Shown one piece after another: positions 27,447-37,644 of a stretch of 64,000 nt of DNA. The notes below the pieces were generated by a model that worked only from the letters and a program-made list of their open reading frames with translations, was not told where the DNA came from and made no database searches. A program made the translations under genes and the position numbers. Origin of the DNA: Brienomyrus brachyistius (lineage: Eukaryota > Chordata > Actinopteri > Osteoglossiformes > Mormyridae); assembly GCF_023856365.1 (NCBI RefSeq), contig NW_026042401.1:248001-312000 (forward strand). Direction: 5' to 3'. Numbering within the stretch: position 1 is the stretch's first letter; each line of letters begins with the position of its first letter.

Positions 27447-27499
27447 TTTATGCAGTTTCCTACAGATAATGTTTTTATACAGTTTCTTAGAGATAATGT
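27447..27499. repeat. 26-bp direct duplication spanning the Helentron stop
   Basis: Two adjacent copies (27447-27472 and 27474-27499) of a sequence of the form TTTAT-CAGTTTC-TA-AGATAATGT with three or four mismatches. The right-hand copy contains the last codons and stop of the Helentron endonuclease. Confidence 0.8.
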
Positions 27500-30400
27500 A
27501 GTGCTACACATTCATGATGGCTAAAATACGTCGGCATTACTGAAACAGAGATGCTGTTTGTCACGATGTCTTTCACATACACATGATCAATCAAAGTGCC
27601 TTTCCTAGTGGTTGCTTCTTCGACAAGTTGAGTATACCCATGTTCTTCCATAAAATTAGCGATTGTACTTACTGCCAGAAGATTTTCATTGAAGTCGCCC
27701 ATGATGATTTTCCCGCCTTCCACACTGTCCAACCGAGTGATCAACTGCATCAGGTTTTTCTGAAAGATTGCCAGATTATATGAGGGTGGTCTGTATATTA
27801 CCAAGACTGTTGTTCTTAGTAGGCCCACACTGAACTGCACGCACTCAATGTTCACGCACTGCACATCAGTCACAGTACAGTTGGTATGTTCTTTATAATA
27901 CACACCCACACCACCATGTTGCTGCTTCTTCAATTCAGCAAAGAGAGCATCACTACCATCATATGCCAGATGTCTGGGTTTCCCATGGTATGTAAATCCA
28001 GGCAGCTGTACGTCTTCTGTGACTTCCTTTGAATTTAACCATGTCTCTGTCAAACAGATGATATCAGCTTCCATATACCTTTTGTCTTGGTTTAGGTCAT
28101 CCAGGTGACATGAAAGTCCTTCAACATTATGCAGTAGAATCTTACATAATGATGGAACTTCCATGACAGGTTCAATAAATGCAGGCATGCTTTGCATTGC
28201 ACTCTCAATGTCCTGTTTTGCATATATAACACTTTCCTTGAAGTCTTCTATTATAAGGCCTTTAAGAGAACTCACACGGCTTAATGCTACATATGCCTGT
28301 CCAGCTGCAAATATCTTCTTCAGTGATACAACAGCCTTATCCACCGTCAGACCTTGTACCTTGTGCACTGTACAAGCCCAAGCTAACTTCAATGGAAACT
28401 GACGTCGTGTCCCACCACTGTTTGTCACTCTCTCTTCCTCCGGTTTGATTTGTGTAGCTTTGTCCAACCCTGGTTTTAGGCATAGCTTCTTTCCCCTGAG
28501 TGCCTTTCCAGCTGCTTCATTGTCAAATGTTACGTATATTTCAGATGGAAAATCCTCATCAGTATCAAAGCACACGTCACTGACTGTACCGAATGCACCA
28601 TTTACCAGGCCATCTGAAACATCAATGTTTTTCAGCAGCATTACCCGTGCATTGACACCAATATGAAGTGATTCTGCCAAACATGTCTTGCTAACTTTTG
28701 CATGATGTCCATCTTTCCTCTGCAGTCTACCAGTTCCAGCAACCCTTTCAAAATCCTGAGCATGAATGATGACGGGGTCTGCACATATCTTACGGAGCAT
28801 GTGATAGTTATGCTGATCAACTTGATCATTGGTTGCATAAATATGAAGAGCAGTACTTTCTTGTCCTTGGCCTGTCATACATTGTTTTAGCATAGTAATG
28901 TCTTCCTCTAGCATCGAATCACCCCTTTTGAGTTTCCTTAGCCGATTCAGCAACTGTGCAAAGTCCATATCTTTCTGTCTCATGATGTCCGTCAGCTCCA
29001 CTGAAGCAAAATGATTCTGCCATAGATTGACACCTTTAGGCTCAGTATACAAAGGTTTTCCTTTCACAGGAGAAAGCTGGTAGAAGTCTCCAACAGCAAC
29101 TATTGAGACATTACCAAAAGCAGAATAATCTCCAATTTGCTTGATTTGTCTCAATCTCCCATGAATATATGACAGCAGTTTGTGATCAACCATTGAAATT
29201 TCATCGATAATTAATATCTGCAGCTTTCCCAGTTCAGCTCTCAATGAATTTATTTTTTCATCTCCAAGTGGTTCGTACGGGAGCTTTACATCTGTTGCAA
29301 TGTGGAAACAGGTGTGTATCGTCGCTGCGTTGATGTTGTAGGCACTAACCCCAGTTGGAGCAGTCAGTAACACATGTCTCTCATCCGGGTTATCTGACAA
29401 CTTTGACAAGATACGAGATGCCTCATAATGTATTGCTTTGATTAAGACAGACTTGCCCACACCTCCAGGTCCAGATATGAAGACATGAAATGGTTCTGCA
29501 TTTTCACCACGTGTCTTCTGTAAACACCAGCTTCGTATTTTGTAAAAGATCTCAGACTGCTTCTTGTTCAGTGAGCGAAGCAAAGCCAATGCTTCCTGCC
29601 TGGACATACCACAAGGATTCTCCTGGAACATATGGCGAGTAGGTCTTGGTAACAAATCTGGTATCTCATCACGTTGTTCTCTCATTTCTGGCGTTGCACT
29701 TGATTTGCTGGCAAGACACTCTAACCGTTCACGTTCAGTCTCCGGACAAATCTCTGACCAAGCATCTTCCATCGCACCATGCAACTGTAGGTCTTCCTCA
29801 GCTTTCTCTATTGCTTTTGATTCCTTTTCAAACGTTGCCATATTTGAGTCTACAACCAGTTTCACTGAATGCAATTCATCATCAGAAAACCTCACAAACC
29901 CAGTTTCATAGAATTCCTGGTAACTGCTAAAACTAGATGGTTTCAGCTGGCCGTCCATATAATGCGGTAGAAAAAGTTGCAAAATGCTGTGGTAATATTT
30001 TTCAGGGTCCTTTGTGGGTGAAAAGCGAACATACCGAACAACAGCTGCATCACTGCGTGTCCTTTTCTTCATAAATCCTAGTTTTCTGTCCAGCTCAACA
30101 CTTCCATTGCATGAACTCTGAGATTTAGATAATATTCTGTACTCAGATGCAAACCTTGCCAAGCACATTCCTGAAAACTCCTCTGTTTTTGGTCTGGCTT
30201 TATATCGATCAGTGATACTATTCATCCAAATACCCTGATCATCCTCATTCTCACACTCAGCTTTCTTCCGTATCACGTTCAGTGGAAGGCTCATTTTCAC
30301 CACATGCTGTCCGGTTGGGATAAATTGCACCTTTCGTGATCCCTCTTTCAACCTCATGTTAGTCAAGCGATAAACACTTTCCTGAGCTGAAACTTCACGA

Positions 30401-31680
30401 TTGTGCAAGAAAACACTGCCAAGTTGCCGAAGAGCTTCTTTTGCATCAAGGTTACCTTGCTGGGTGGCCTCTTTTTGGGCATTTGCCAGTAGCAGTCCCA
30501 TCTCTCTCTCAGCTTTGGAAATGTAGGAAATGATGTACACAATACATGAATATGCATCAACCACAAACTGAATGTCCATGTTTGCATTCCAACAGCGTAA
30601 AAGGTCTCTGTTATATTGGTTCAGCCAAACATCACATGGTCTCCTCTTAAGAACAATAGTAGTTTTCTTTGTGATTCTTGAGTATGCAGCTTCAAATATT
30701 TCCTGATTTATGCCAATTGTACCAAATAAAGAATCAACAGAGTCAAAGTTCATGTCAGGATTTAGTACAGCGTCCTTCACTGTTTTCATAATGGCCTCTG
30801 CTACTTCTTTTTTCAGGGGCTGTCCGTCTGTCTCACCATTTCCAAGTTTGCATGATGACACAAATGTTTTGTTGCTTGGAGGACGTGGGAAATTGAATCT
30901 ACAAGTTTTACCCTTTTTCTTGCATGTTTTTGAGTGCCGCTTACTATGTTGCTGTACGCTACATACAATTTCATACATTTCATCATCATCATCTGGCATT
31001 TCGCATGTGACATACTGATCAATGAAAGCTGATATTTCATCTTCATCATCTTTACCAACCTTAGGTGCATCTTCCACCCAAAACAAACAGTGAGTGTGAG
31101 GTGATCCTCGTTGCTGAAATTCTACTCGGTAGAAGTAATCAACTATTCTGCCAATGGGCTGTGCTTCTGACATGATCACATCTTTCAGGAAGCAGTGGAA
31201 TCGATAGTCAAACATTCTGGCAGCTGTCACAGGGTTGTTTTTCAACAGTGCACATCTTTCTGACCAGCCGAGCTCAGCACTTGATGCATCTATGCCATCT
31301 TGTTTGAAGATTGCAGTCATCAGTTCTGTCCAGCGTAAATCAGCAGAGGAAAAGGAGCAAAACCATGTTGGAATACCAAGCTGTCTTACCATCGCAAACA
31401 AATCTTTCTGGACACTTTGCCAAAAAACAGGGGTGCCTCTGATGGGTCGCAGAAATTTGTAACCTTCATCAAAATTGAACATCCTTTGTAGAGAGTCCTT
31501 GTCTGTCAAGGTTTCTGATGTGACAGGACACTTATCCCATGAATCATAGCCTTTTCTTACAGCAATAGATACATTTGAGACAACTTGCTGAAGCTCAGAT
31601 AAATATTGCCCATAAAAAATATAGTCTAAGTTTTTTGCAAACCGTCCATCGGCATTAAGGATTCTTGTATTTAAATACCT
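27487..31680 (-). pseudogene. Helentron polyprotein, C-terminal part: HUH/Y2 Rep, PIF1 helicase, EEP endonuclease
   Basis: Open for 1397 codons from 31680 with no Met at its beginning. It continues the upstream protein after a one-base frame change. Numbering is from the codon at 31680. The HUH motif of the single-strand nickase is GSPHTHCLFW (H195, H197), and the catalytic tyrosines are Y382 and Y386 in VYIISYISK. The PIF1-family helicase motifs are all present: Walker A GPGGVGKS (737-744), Walker B IIDEISM (about 822), GDFYQLSP (about 863), WACTVHKVQGLT and YVALSRVSS (about 1130). From about 1178 an exonuclease-endonuclease-phosphatase domain runs to the end, with LTETWL, YRPPS and GDFN (1328-1331). 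Its last motif reads S-H-H (1387-1389) where the family has S-D-H, so a catalytic Asp appears lost. The nick, unwind and cleave functions are known for the family. Activity of this copy is doubtful because of the frameshift and the substitution. Confidence 0.95.
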
Positions 31681-32770
31681 ACAATGTTAGTTTTTCCTTC
31701 CTTCTCTCATGAAATGTGCCTGTGCCTTTTGGGAAAAGGACTGGAAAACATTTAGCCTCATTAGATTCATCAGTCAAAAGCCTCACTGGATTGTTTCCTT
31801 CTGCGGGTGCCATAGACATAATTCCATTAAAGTGCTGATCTAGGATCTCTTGTGCTATGTCTACAGGTTGAAGACACGTATCCATGTACATGCCATGTTG
31901 TTGTCTATCATGCAAAGTTTCATCCATGTCCTCATCCTCCATGTTATGTTCAGTATGCTCTTCATCTGCATGTATGTTACTTACATCAGGAGGTACGTCT
32001 TCAGTTTTCTGTAATGGATTAATCCAGTCATCATTGAACTGCACATTTGTGTAAAATTTGTTATTCTCTGTAAGATACATTAAAGCCTTCTTTACTTTTT
32101 CTGGATGCACAAATTCATATTTGTAATGCCCTTTGTAAGTTAACTTGCGCTTCAACTTCACACGAATCATAAGGTCATCATCGTTCACTCTTGGTAAAGC
32201 TTGAGCTACATTTGGAATGCTAGACGGGACACAAGTCACAGGGCCATGAACACCATTTTGCCCACCTTTTGGCAAAGACACAATTCTCATGAAAGGAATA
32301 TGTATACTAATCAGATGCTGTTCCAAAGAATTTAGACACTTCAACTCAGCAGGTATTGGGTCTACAGATAGACAGTTTATGACACTCTCTCCTGGCATTT
32401 TTCCATCAAGAATCTTTCTATGACATGTGTGACAAATCCACAATGAACCTGTAGGGCCAATCAGATTTCTACAATTGTCAGAACAAGTATCTATACATTT
32501 GTGCAAGTATGTATCAGTGATGCACTGCGATGCCAGTACTGCAACTGCCTGTGATTTTCTCAAATATTCACCTTTTCTGCATATCACAACTTGGTGCTTA
32601 AACAACATTCGATGACAGACTGAGCAAATGTATTCAGGTCCTCTATTTATTTTCTCTTTGAACTGTTCAGTCACATACTCAATATCTTTTCTTTTATCCT
32701 TCTTTTTCATCCGTGTCTCAATATTTCTCCTTTTTACTGAAGCAGCAAAAGAGCTATTTGTTTTGTATCT

Positions 32771-33418
32771 ATCAACACTTGACTGCTTCACACGTTGCCT
32801 GTGTTCAGTGTCTGTGGCATACTTAGTCACACTTGACTGCTGCACACGTTGCCTGTGTTCAGTGTCTGTGGCATACTTAGTCACACTTGACTGCTGCACA
32901 CGTTTCCTGTGTTCAGTGTCTGTGGCATACTTAGTCACACTTGACTGCTGCACGTGTTGCCTATGTTCAGTGTCTGTGGCATAGTTAGTCACACTTGACT
33001 GCATCACACGTTGCCTGTGTTCAGTGTCTGTGGCATACTTAGTCACACTTGACTGCATCACACGTTGCCTGTGTTCAGTGTCTGTGGCATACTTAGTCAC
33101 ACTTGACTGCTGCACACGTTGCCTGTGTTCAGTGTCTGTGGCATACTTAGTCACACTTGACTGCTGCACACGTTGCCTGTGTTCAGTGTCTGTGGCATAC
33201 TTAGTCACACTTGACTGCTGCACACGTTGCCTGTGTTCAGTGTCTGTGGCATACTTAGTCACACTTGACTGCTGCACACGTTGCCGATGTTCAGTGTCTG
33301 TCACATACTTAGTCACACTTGACTGCTGCACGCGTTGCCGATGTTCAGTGTCTGTGGCATACTTAGTCACACTTGACTGCTGTACATGTTTGCGGTGCCC
33401 CATGTCTGTTGCGTACTT
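32771..33418 (-). repeat. Coding minisatellite, exactly 12 x 54 bp
   Basis: Twelve head-to-tail 54-bp units (648 bp) encode an 18-residue repeat, KYATDTEHRQRVQQSSVT, inside the Helentron protein. More diverged half-units lie on both sides (RYREDEVYREHV before, RYKTNSSF after). Reading frame and length are strictly kept. The repeats are charged and probably helical. Internal units are nearly identical, so recent slippage or unequal exchange has homogenised them. Confidence 0.95.
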
Positions 33419-34984
33419 ACTTATACTTGACTGTTTCACATGCTCTCTGTACACTTCATCCTCACGATAGCGCTTTATGCTTCTATCAAGTTGTTCCTCC
33501 TTGTATGCCGTACTTACTTCATACCGTCTTTTTTCTCGTTCCAGTTTTCGACGATTTGATGCACTCTCTGATGGTGTGTTTTGAATCTGAGAACATCCTG
33601 TGGCACAACCCTCAGCATCACGCCTGGTCACACAAGTTACAGCCTCATAATGTGACTCATTGCAATGTTTCAGGTATATACCTGTCTGATCAGTATGAGA
33701 ACCAAGACATGTGGAGTATTTCAACCATTTGTTATCAGAATATGTGAAAATATGCACACCAAGCAGATCAGCGGCAGCTTGAATCTCTACCTCAGAAGCC
33801 CAAGTACCAACATATTTCATTCGGGATGTGTCCACATACTCACTTACAGAAGAGTGACCATGTCTAAGACAAGCAACATACCTGGATTCATTTCTTAGTA
33901 TGTGAGAAACAATAGCACGCCTAATTTTCCTGTGTTCTTTCTCACTTCCAGTAATAGCAAAAGCCAGAGATCTGAAAAAGCAGTTACCATCACCAGTGAT
34001 CGGCACCGTTCTGCAGGGAGCACCCATTGGAAACTCTGCAGCTATGTTTACATGACCATGATCAATGTACACCACACCTAGCTTACAGGATAGGCTTCTT
34101 TGCTGTCGTGTTGTCAAAGGACAGAAGATAAACTGCTCGCTGCATAGCTCACTGATAAAAACAACATCATCCTCATGTTGCACATCATCTGTCACATTTG
34201 GCCTTACCACATCACACCGGGTCTCTGACGTGCTTGGAAACTGGTCAGCTGAGGAGTTACCATCTGGAAGCTGTTGAAGGATGCTTGAACTGGTCACAGT
34301 CACAGCTGTAATCTCAAACTGCTCCCCTATTGCTTCTAAGGACAGTCCTAGGGTATTCACATGGTCTAGCAAAGACTCTATGGTAGAGTGGTACACCAAT
34401 ATACTTCTTCCTGATGCATTGCTTGCTCCATCTCCTTGTCGGGAATGCGAGTCCATCACCACATACCATGACCCTTGCTTAATGATGGCACATGTATTTA
34501 CTTTAAGACTAAAAAGACACGCATCATACTGTGAGAATGCTGCTCTTACCGCTTGATCAACTGACATGAGAATGTCACCCATATCTCCATATTCAGTTAC
34601 ACCAAACAAGCCAACAAACATGTCATCGTGGTAGTTTATTTGAAATTTATGACCATTCAATGTGTACTCTGTTGGTAGATCTCTAACAAACAGATACCCA
34701 GAAGCATCTTGAATTCTCCCAGCGTCTCTCATGGCACTGTAGAGGTCATCTCCATTCAGCAGCACTTGATCAATGTCGGTGACTGACCAGCTTAAGATGT
34801 TCTTTACTTTACACATTAGTGTAGCAATCAAACTATTAGCAACACACTGCTTGTTACTGTTGACTCCAAATCGTGGGTGTCCTTGGTGGAAGGATCCTCT
34901 CACTGTACATGCCTGAGGAAAATCAGTAGATACAGATGTAGTTATACAGTTCACATGCTGTTGTTGATCAAGGGTAAGTTTTGA

Positions 34985-35045
34985 TTCAGACTTTGACAAG
35001 GGTTTTGACAAGCGTTTTGACAAGGGTTTTGACAAGCGTTTTGAG
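34985..35045 (-). repeat. 12-bp coding micro-repeat (SKPL/SKRL)
   Basis: Alternating GGTTTTGACAAG and CGTTTTGACAAG on the plus strand encode SKPL/SKRL tetrapeptides in the basic N-terminal part of the Helentron protein. Confidence 0.85.
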
Positions 35046-35749
35046 AATTGAATGGAAAGTTGAATGGACAATGGAATGGGCAATTGAACGGGCACTTGCA
35101 GTGCTGTACTGGATGGTCGTTTGCATTTATTGGATGGTCGTTTGCATAGTTTTTTGGATGGTCTCATAGTTGCAGCCTTTCTTTTATGAGGTGGCTGCAC
35201 CTCGTCAGTCGAAGCCTTGTCTTTGTAAAGAGAAGGCACAAACAACTCGTCATCTGTCGTACAAATGGCACCCAGGGTGGGAACCCGGTGGTCATGGCTC
35301 GTTGGGAAAGTCACAGTCGGGAGCTTTTTGGAATTCCGAGAGGGGGGATAAGGCGTAACCCCGTCATCAGTCATAGCCATGACAGACACAGGCCGTGGCT
35401 GTGTGGCCTGGTCAGGTTGTTGGTCGTGGCTTGTCGAAGCAGTCACAGTCATAGCCATTTTGTTATTCCAGGAGGAGGGAAATGGCATAACCCTGTCATG
35501 AGTCTTAGCCACGACATGGACGGCAGCAGCAGCGGAATCAGTCTGTTGGTTGTGGCTAGTCAGATTAGTCACGGTCAGAGCCATTTTGGTATTCCGGGAG
35601 GGGGGAAATGGCATAACCCCGTCATGAGTCTTAGCCACAACGTTCCGGTCCATCAGCCTTTTCTTTGCTGCTGCTGAACGTCGGGACGCCTTGGTGCGAG
35701 GCATCTGCAGACAAACAGGGCGAAAAAAGAAAAACACAAGGCACATTTG

Positions 35750-36093
35750 TTTGCAACTTTACTTTGCTCTGATACCATGACATTCTTATACATGCTAATG
35801 GTGAGGGATGCGCACTTTTAAATTGAAACAGTTTTGCTTTGAATCACTGACCAGCAAGGTACCGCCCCTAAACACTGCTCCCCCACAGCCAAATTATGGT
35901 GCGTTCTTTTCTCTCTCCAATTCGAAATTCCAATTGACAATCACCCGTCACTGCTACTACATCAGGGAACAAACATGGCTGCCTCCATAAACTGTACTGC
36001 TGTGTGTTGTTGCTTTATATTGTAGCAGTTTTGGAGTAAGATTATTTTACCTGAGACACAAACAAACAACAAACACAAACTAGTAAAACCACA
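35750..36093. other. Upstream flank of the Helentron, no clear gene
   Basis: Contains the presumed 5' leader of the Helentron (right of 35746) and then unique sequence. An ATGGCTGCC context at about 35974 on the plus strand resembles a vertebrate first exon, but the frame ends after 16 codons. No transposon terminus could be fixed. Confidence 0.4.
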
Positions 36094-36111
36094 TTGAAAG
36101 GTTCATCAAAT

Positions 36112-36325
36112 ACTATAATAATAATAGATTTATTTATTGATCCCTGTAGGGAAATTGTCTTTACGTCTCCCACAACTTCCTCTTTTTTTTTCATAGAGGA
36201 AGTTGTCTGCAAAGGGTTGCCACCTGTAGCGGCGCCCAGGGAGCTGGGGGTTAAGGGGCTTGCTCAAGGACTGGGTTCGAACCTGCGACCTTCTGATTAC
36301 AAGGCCACACGCTGCCCCCTAAGTA
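36112..36325 (+). mobile_element. SINE-like dispersed repeat with B-box-like motif
   Basis: Starts in ATAATAATAG, then TTTATTGATCCCTGTAGGGA, and ends near CACACGCTGCCCCCTAAG. It includes GGTTCGAACCT (36274-36284), a match to the Pol III B box, followed by GCGACCTTCTGATTACAAG. Fish genomes carry many repeats of this form. An 11-bp inverted repeat, ACAACTTCCTC/GAGGAAGTTGT (36172-36182 and 36197-36207), flanks a T run. A tRNA-derived SINE is the likeliest class; a small DNA transposon is possible. Confidence 0.6.
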
Positions 36326-36329
36326 AAGT

Positions 36330-37175
36330 CATAGTAATATTCTTTTCTCAAGAGGCATACTATAAACGAAAGACACTTACAAGTCCGGTAAAAATCTGAT
36401 ATTGCTGCTACGATACTATATTCTCCAAAATGAAAACATGTCATTACATTTATAATCAAAATCATATAATCATTTATAATTTATGATACATTTAACAAAA
36501 TAAACATGTCTAAATATTTATAAAATAGAATTACTGTTCAGCGTGTAAGCCGCCATGTTGAAATTACATCACAGGGGCAACCTGGACAAGAAAATTCTGT
36601 CCGACACCAACATCATAAAAGAGGTGTGTTTCCGAGGGGAAGTGACATTTTTCGTGAAGTTTTCATCGAATTTCATTTCGAGTTGGAGAGAAATAATCGA
36701 ATGCACCATTAGCTGGCCCCTGCTATGTCACAATGTCCCATATAGCTTAATCGCAGATGACACATTTCATTGTTGTAAACTGCATTCTGTAGTAAGTCAG
36801 GAAGTATTAGTGACCACCAAATTGTAATTGTAACTTCAATATGTTCTGCCAAAAGCAGTTCCAATGCTGTTTTTTCTGTGAGAACGTACACTGACACCTT
36901 TCTCACCTGGTTACAAATCAGTAATGCAGCTAAATAAATGTTAAAGTGTCTGGCCAGTAAACCACAATTTACACACTAAATTCAACAGTTGAAAAAGCAT
37001 TACTTACCCTACAATAAATCTATCACTGTAAGTCTTAAAATCACAGAAATGTATACGACTTACCTGCAAACTCACACTGTAAAACATCAATATTACACAT
37101 GAACAAGTTTCACAACAACACTATCTCATGTAAATGTTTCTAACATGTATTCCAATTTTGTGTGTCACTCTAATG
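36330..37175. other. AT-rich intergenic stretch with one Kozak-like ATG
   Basis: Mostly AT-rich. A plus-strand ATG at 36555 sits in GCCGCCATGT and opens 90 codons without a recognised motif. The minus strand has ATGGCGGCT overlapping it. A bidirectional start region is conceivable but unsupported. Confidence 0.35.
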
Positions 37176-37320
37176 AAATTTATTAAAAATGCTACAAATT
37201 ACTCATCCCACTGATACTCAGTGCACTGAAGGGAGCACTTCTTCACACATCATATAGTTAGAATATGGAATAGTCTTCCTGTCCATATACCTTAACCCAA
37301 AACCCTGGGTTATTTTAAAT
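37176..37320 (+). mobile_element. Remnant of a non-LTR retrotransposon RT C-terminus (possible)
   Basis: The plus-strand frame around 37227-37290 reads R-E-H-F-F-T-H-H-I-V-R-I-W-N-S-L-P, which resembles the FF-x-R-V-x-x-W-N-x-L-P pattern often found near the end of LINE reverse-transcriptase proteins. It stops soon after. No other part of a LINE is visible, so this is a short relic at best. Confidence 0.35.
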
Positions 37321-37509
37321 CAGGTTAAGATTTTAACAACTCACATATAAAGCAGTAACACAATCACCTCTAAAATACTATGATTCTATTCCTATAGCAA
37401 ATTAATGTAGTGGCAATGCTGACTTCTCTACCGTTTATCACTTTTTCCTCTGAAATGTTAGTCCAGCAGAAATCTGTAGAGAAAAATGACAGACGACGTT
37501 CATAGCATC

Positions 37510-37639
37510 AACATTTCCCAATAGTCAGTCTTTATTGAAAACACCATGTACACTTGGTGGACGCTGTCCACAGGCATTCTGAAACATCAGCTTCAACATA
37601 TTCACCTTCAATCCCTCTGATGTCAGAGCTCTTCAAAGC
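37510..37639 (-). other. Putative terminal exon of a minus-strand transcript
   Basis: On the minus strand a pyrimidine-rich acceptor (TCTTGTCTTTATAG) precedes GCTTTGAAGAGC at 37639. A frame beginning GCT TTG stays open for 35 codons to a TAA (37534-37532) that lies inside an AATAAA polyadenylation signal (37536-37531). In phase it could join the 8-codon start exons described at 39163 and 40261, giving a peptide of about 43 residues. Additional internal exons or a non-coding role cannot be excluded. Confidence 0.3.
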
Positions 37640-37644
37640 CTATA

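Larger units (their letters stand above)
27487..35746 (-). mobile_element. Helentron (Helitron2-type rolling-circle transposon), near-complete coding core
   Basis: A single transposon coding region of about 8.26 kb on the minus strand, made of two long frames that abut at 31,679-31,680. The combination of Helitron HUH/Y2 initiator, PIF1 helicase and C-terminal exonuclease-endonuclease-phosphatase domain, with an OTU protease upstream, is the published hallmark of Helentrons in fish and other animals. The terminal sequences (short end motifs and 3' hairpin) were not identified, so the true element ends are unknown and extend past these coordinates. It lies in the island between two satellite arrays and shares no sequence with the satellite units. 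Confidence 0.93.
31679..35746 (-). pseudogene. Helentron polyprotein, N-terminal part: two cysteine protease domains, 18-residue repeats, Zn-rich region
   Basis: 1355 codons from the ATG at 35746. The ATG at 35704 (Met15, MPRTKAS) is the likelier start because the first 14 residues look like untranslated sequence. Numbering is from 35746. Residues 35-154 hold three copies of a VVAKTHDGVMPFPPSRN-type repeat. Residues about 185-260 are basic, with NLS-like KR clusters and SKPL/SKRL repeats. Residues about 280-470 form a papain-like protease domain with Q288, C301 (KQCVANSL) and D432-x-H434, a spacing like herpesvirus tegument deubiquitinases. Residues about 570-705 are an OTU domain (GDGNCFF, Cys about 589; His699 in SHYEAV). 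Residues 777-992 are twelve 18-residue repeats. Residues about 1035-1110 are Cys-rich (CSVC, CHTC), and about 1125-1215 is DUF6570-like. The frame stops in the start of the Helitron N-terminal domain (FPVLFPKGTGTFHE, then KLTL-stop). The same domain continues at once in the next frame, so this is a broken half and not a separate gene. Confidence 0.9.

Noticed and set aside
31510..31678. Intron between the two Helentron frames
   Set aside because: The sequence up to 31680 codes continuously for the expected Helitron N-terminal domain, so a one-base frame change explains the break without splicing.
32771..33418. CRISPR-like regular repeat array
   Set aside because: The units abut with no spacers, keep the reading frame and encode an 18-residue repeat in a eukaryotic transposon gene.
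32628..33470. Plus-strand open frames rich in repeated Cys, opposite the 54-bp repeats
   Set aside because: These are antisense shadows of the twelve coding repeats of the Helentron gene.
34310..34900. Integrated herpesvirus or viral gene
   Set aside because: Only one protease-like domain is shared, it is in frame inside a Helentron protein, and no other viral gene is nearby.
35974..36024. First-exon-like ATGGCTGCC on the plus strand
   Set aside because: The frame ends after 16 codons, and no donor with a matching downstream exon was found.
36274..36284. tRNA gene because of GGTTCGAACC
   Set aside because: No A box in the right place and no cloverleaf. It fits a SINE-like repeat better.
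36555..36827. 90-codon plus-strand frame with GCCGCCATGT start context
   Set aside because: No recognisable motif or codon signal and no clear splice partner. The Kozak match alone is weak evidence.
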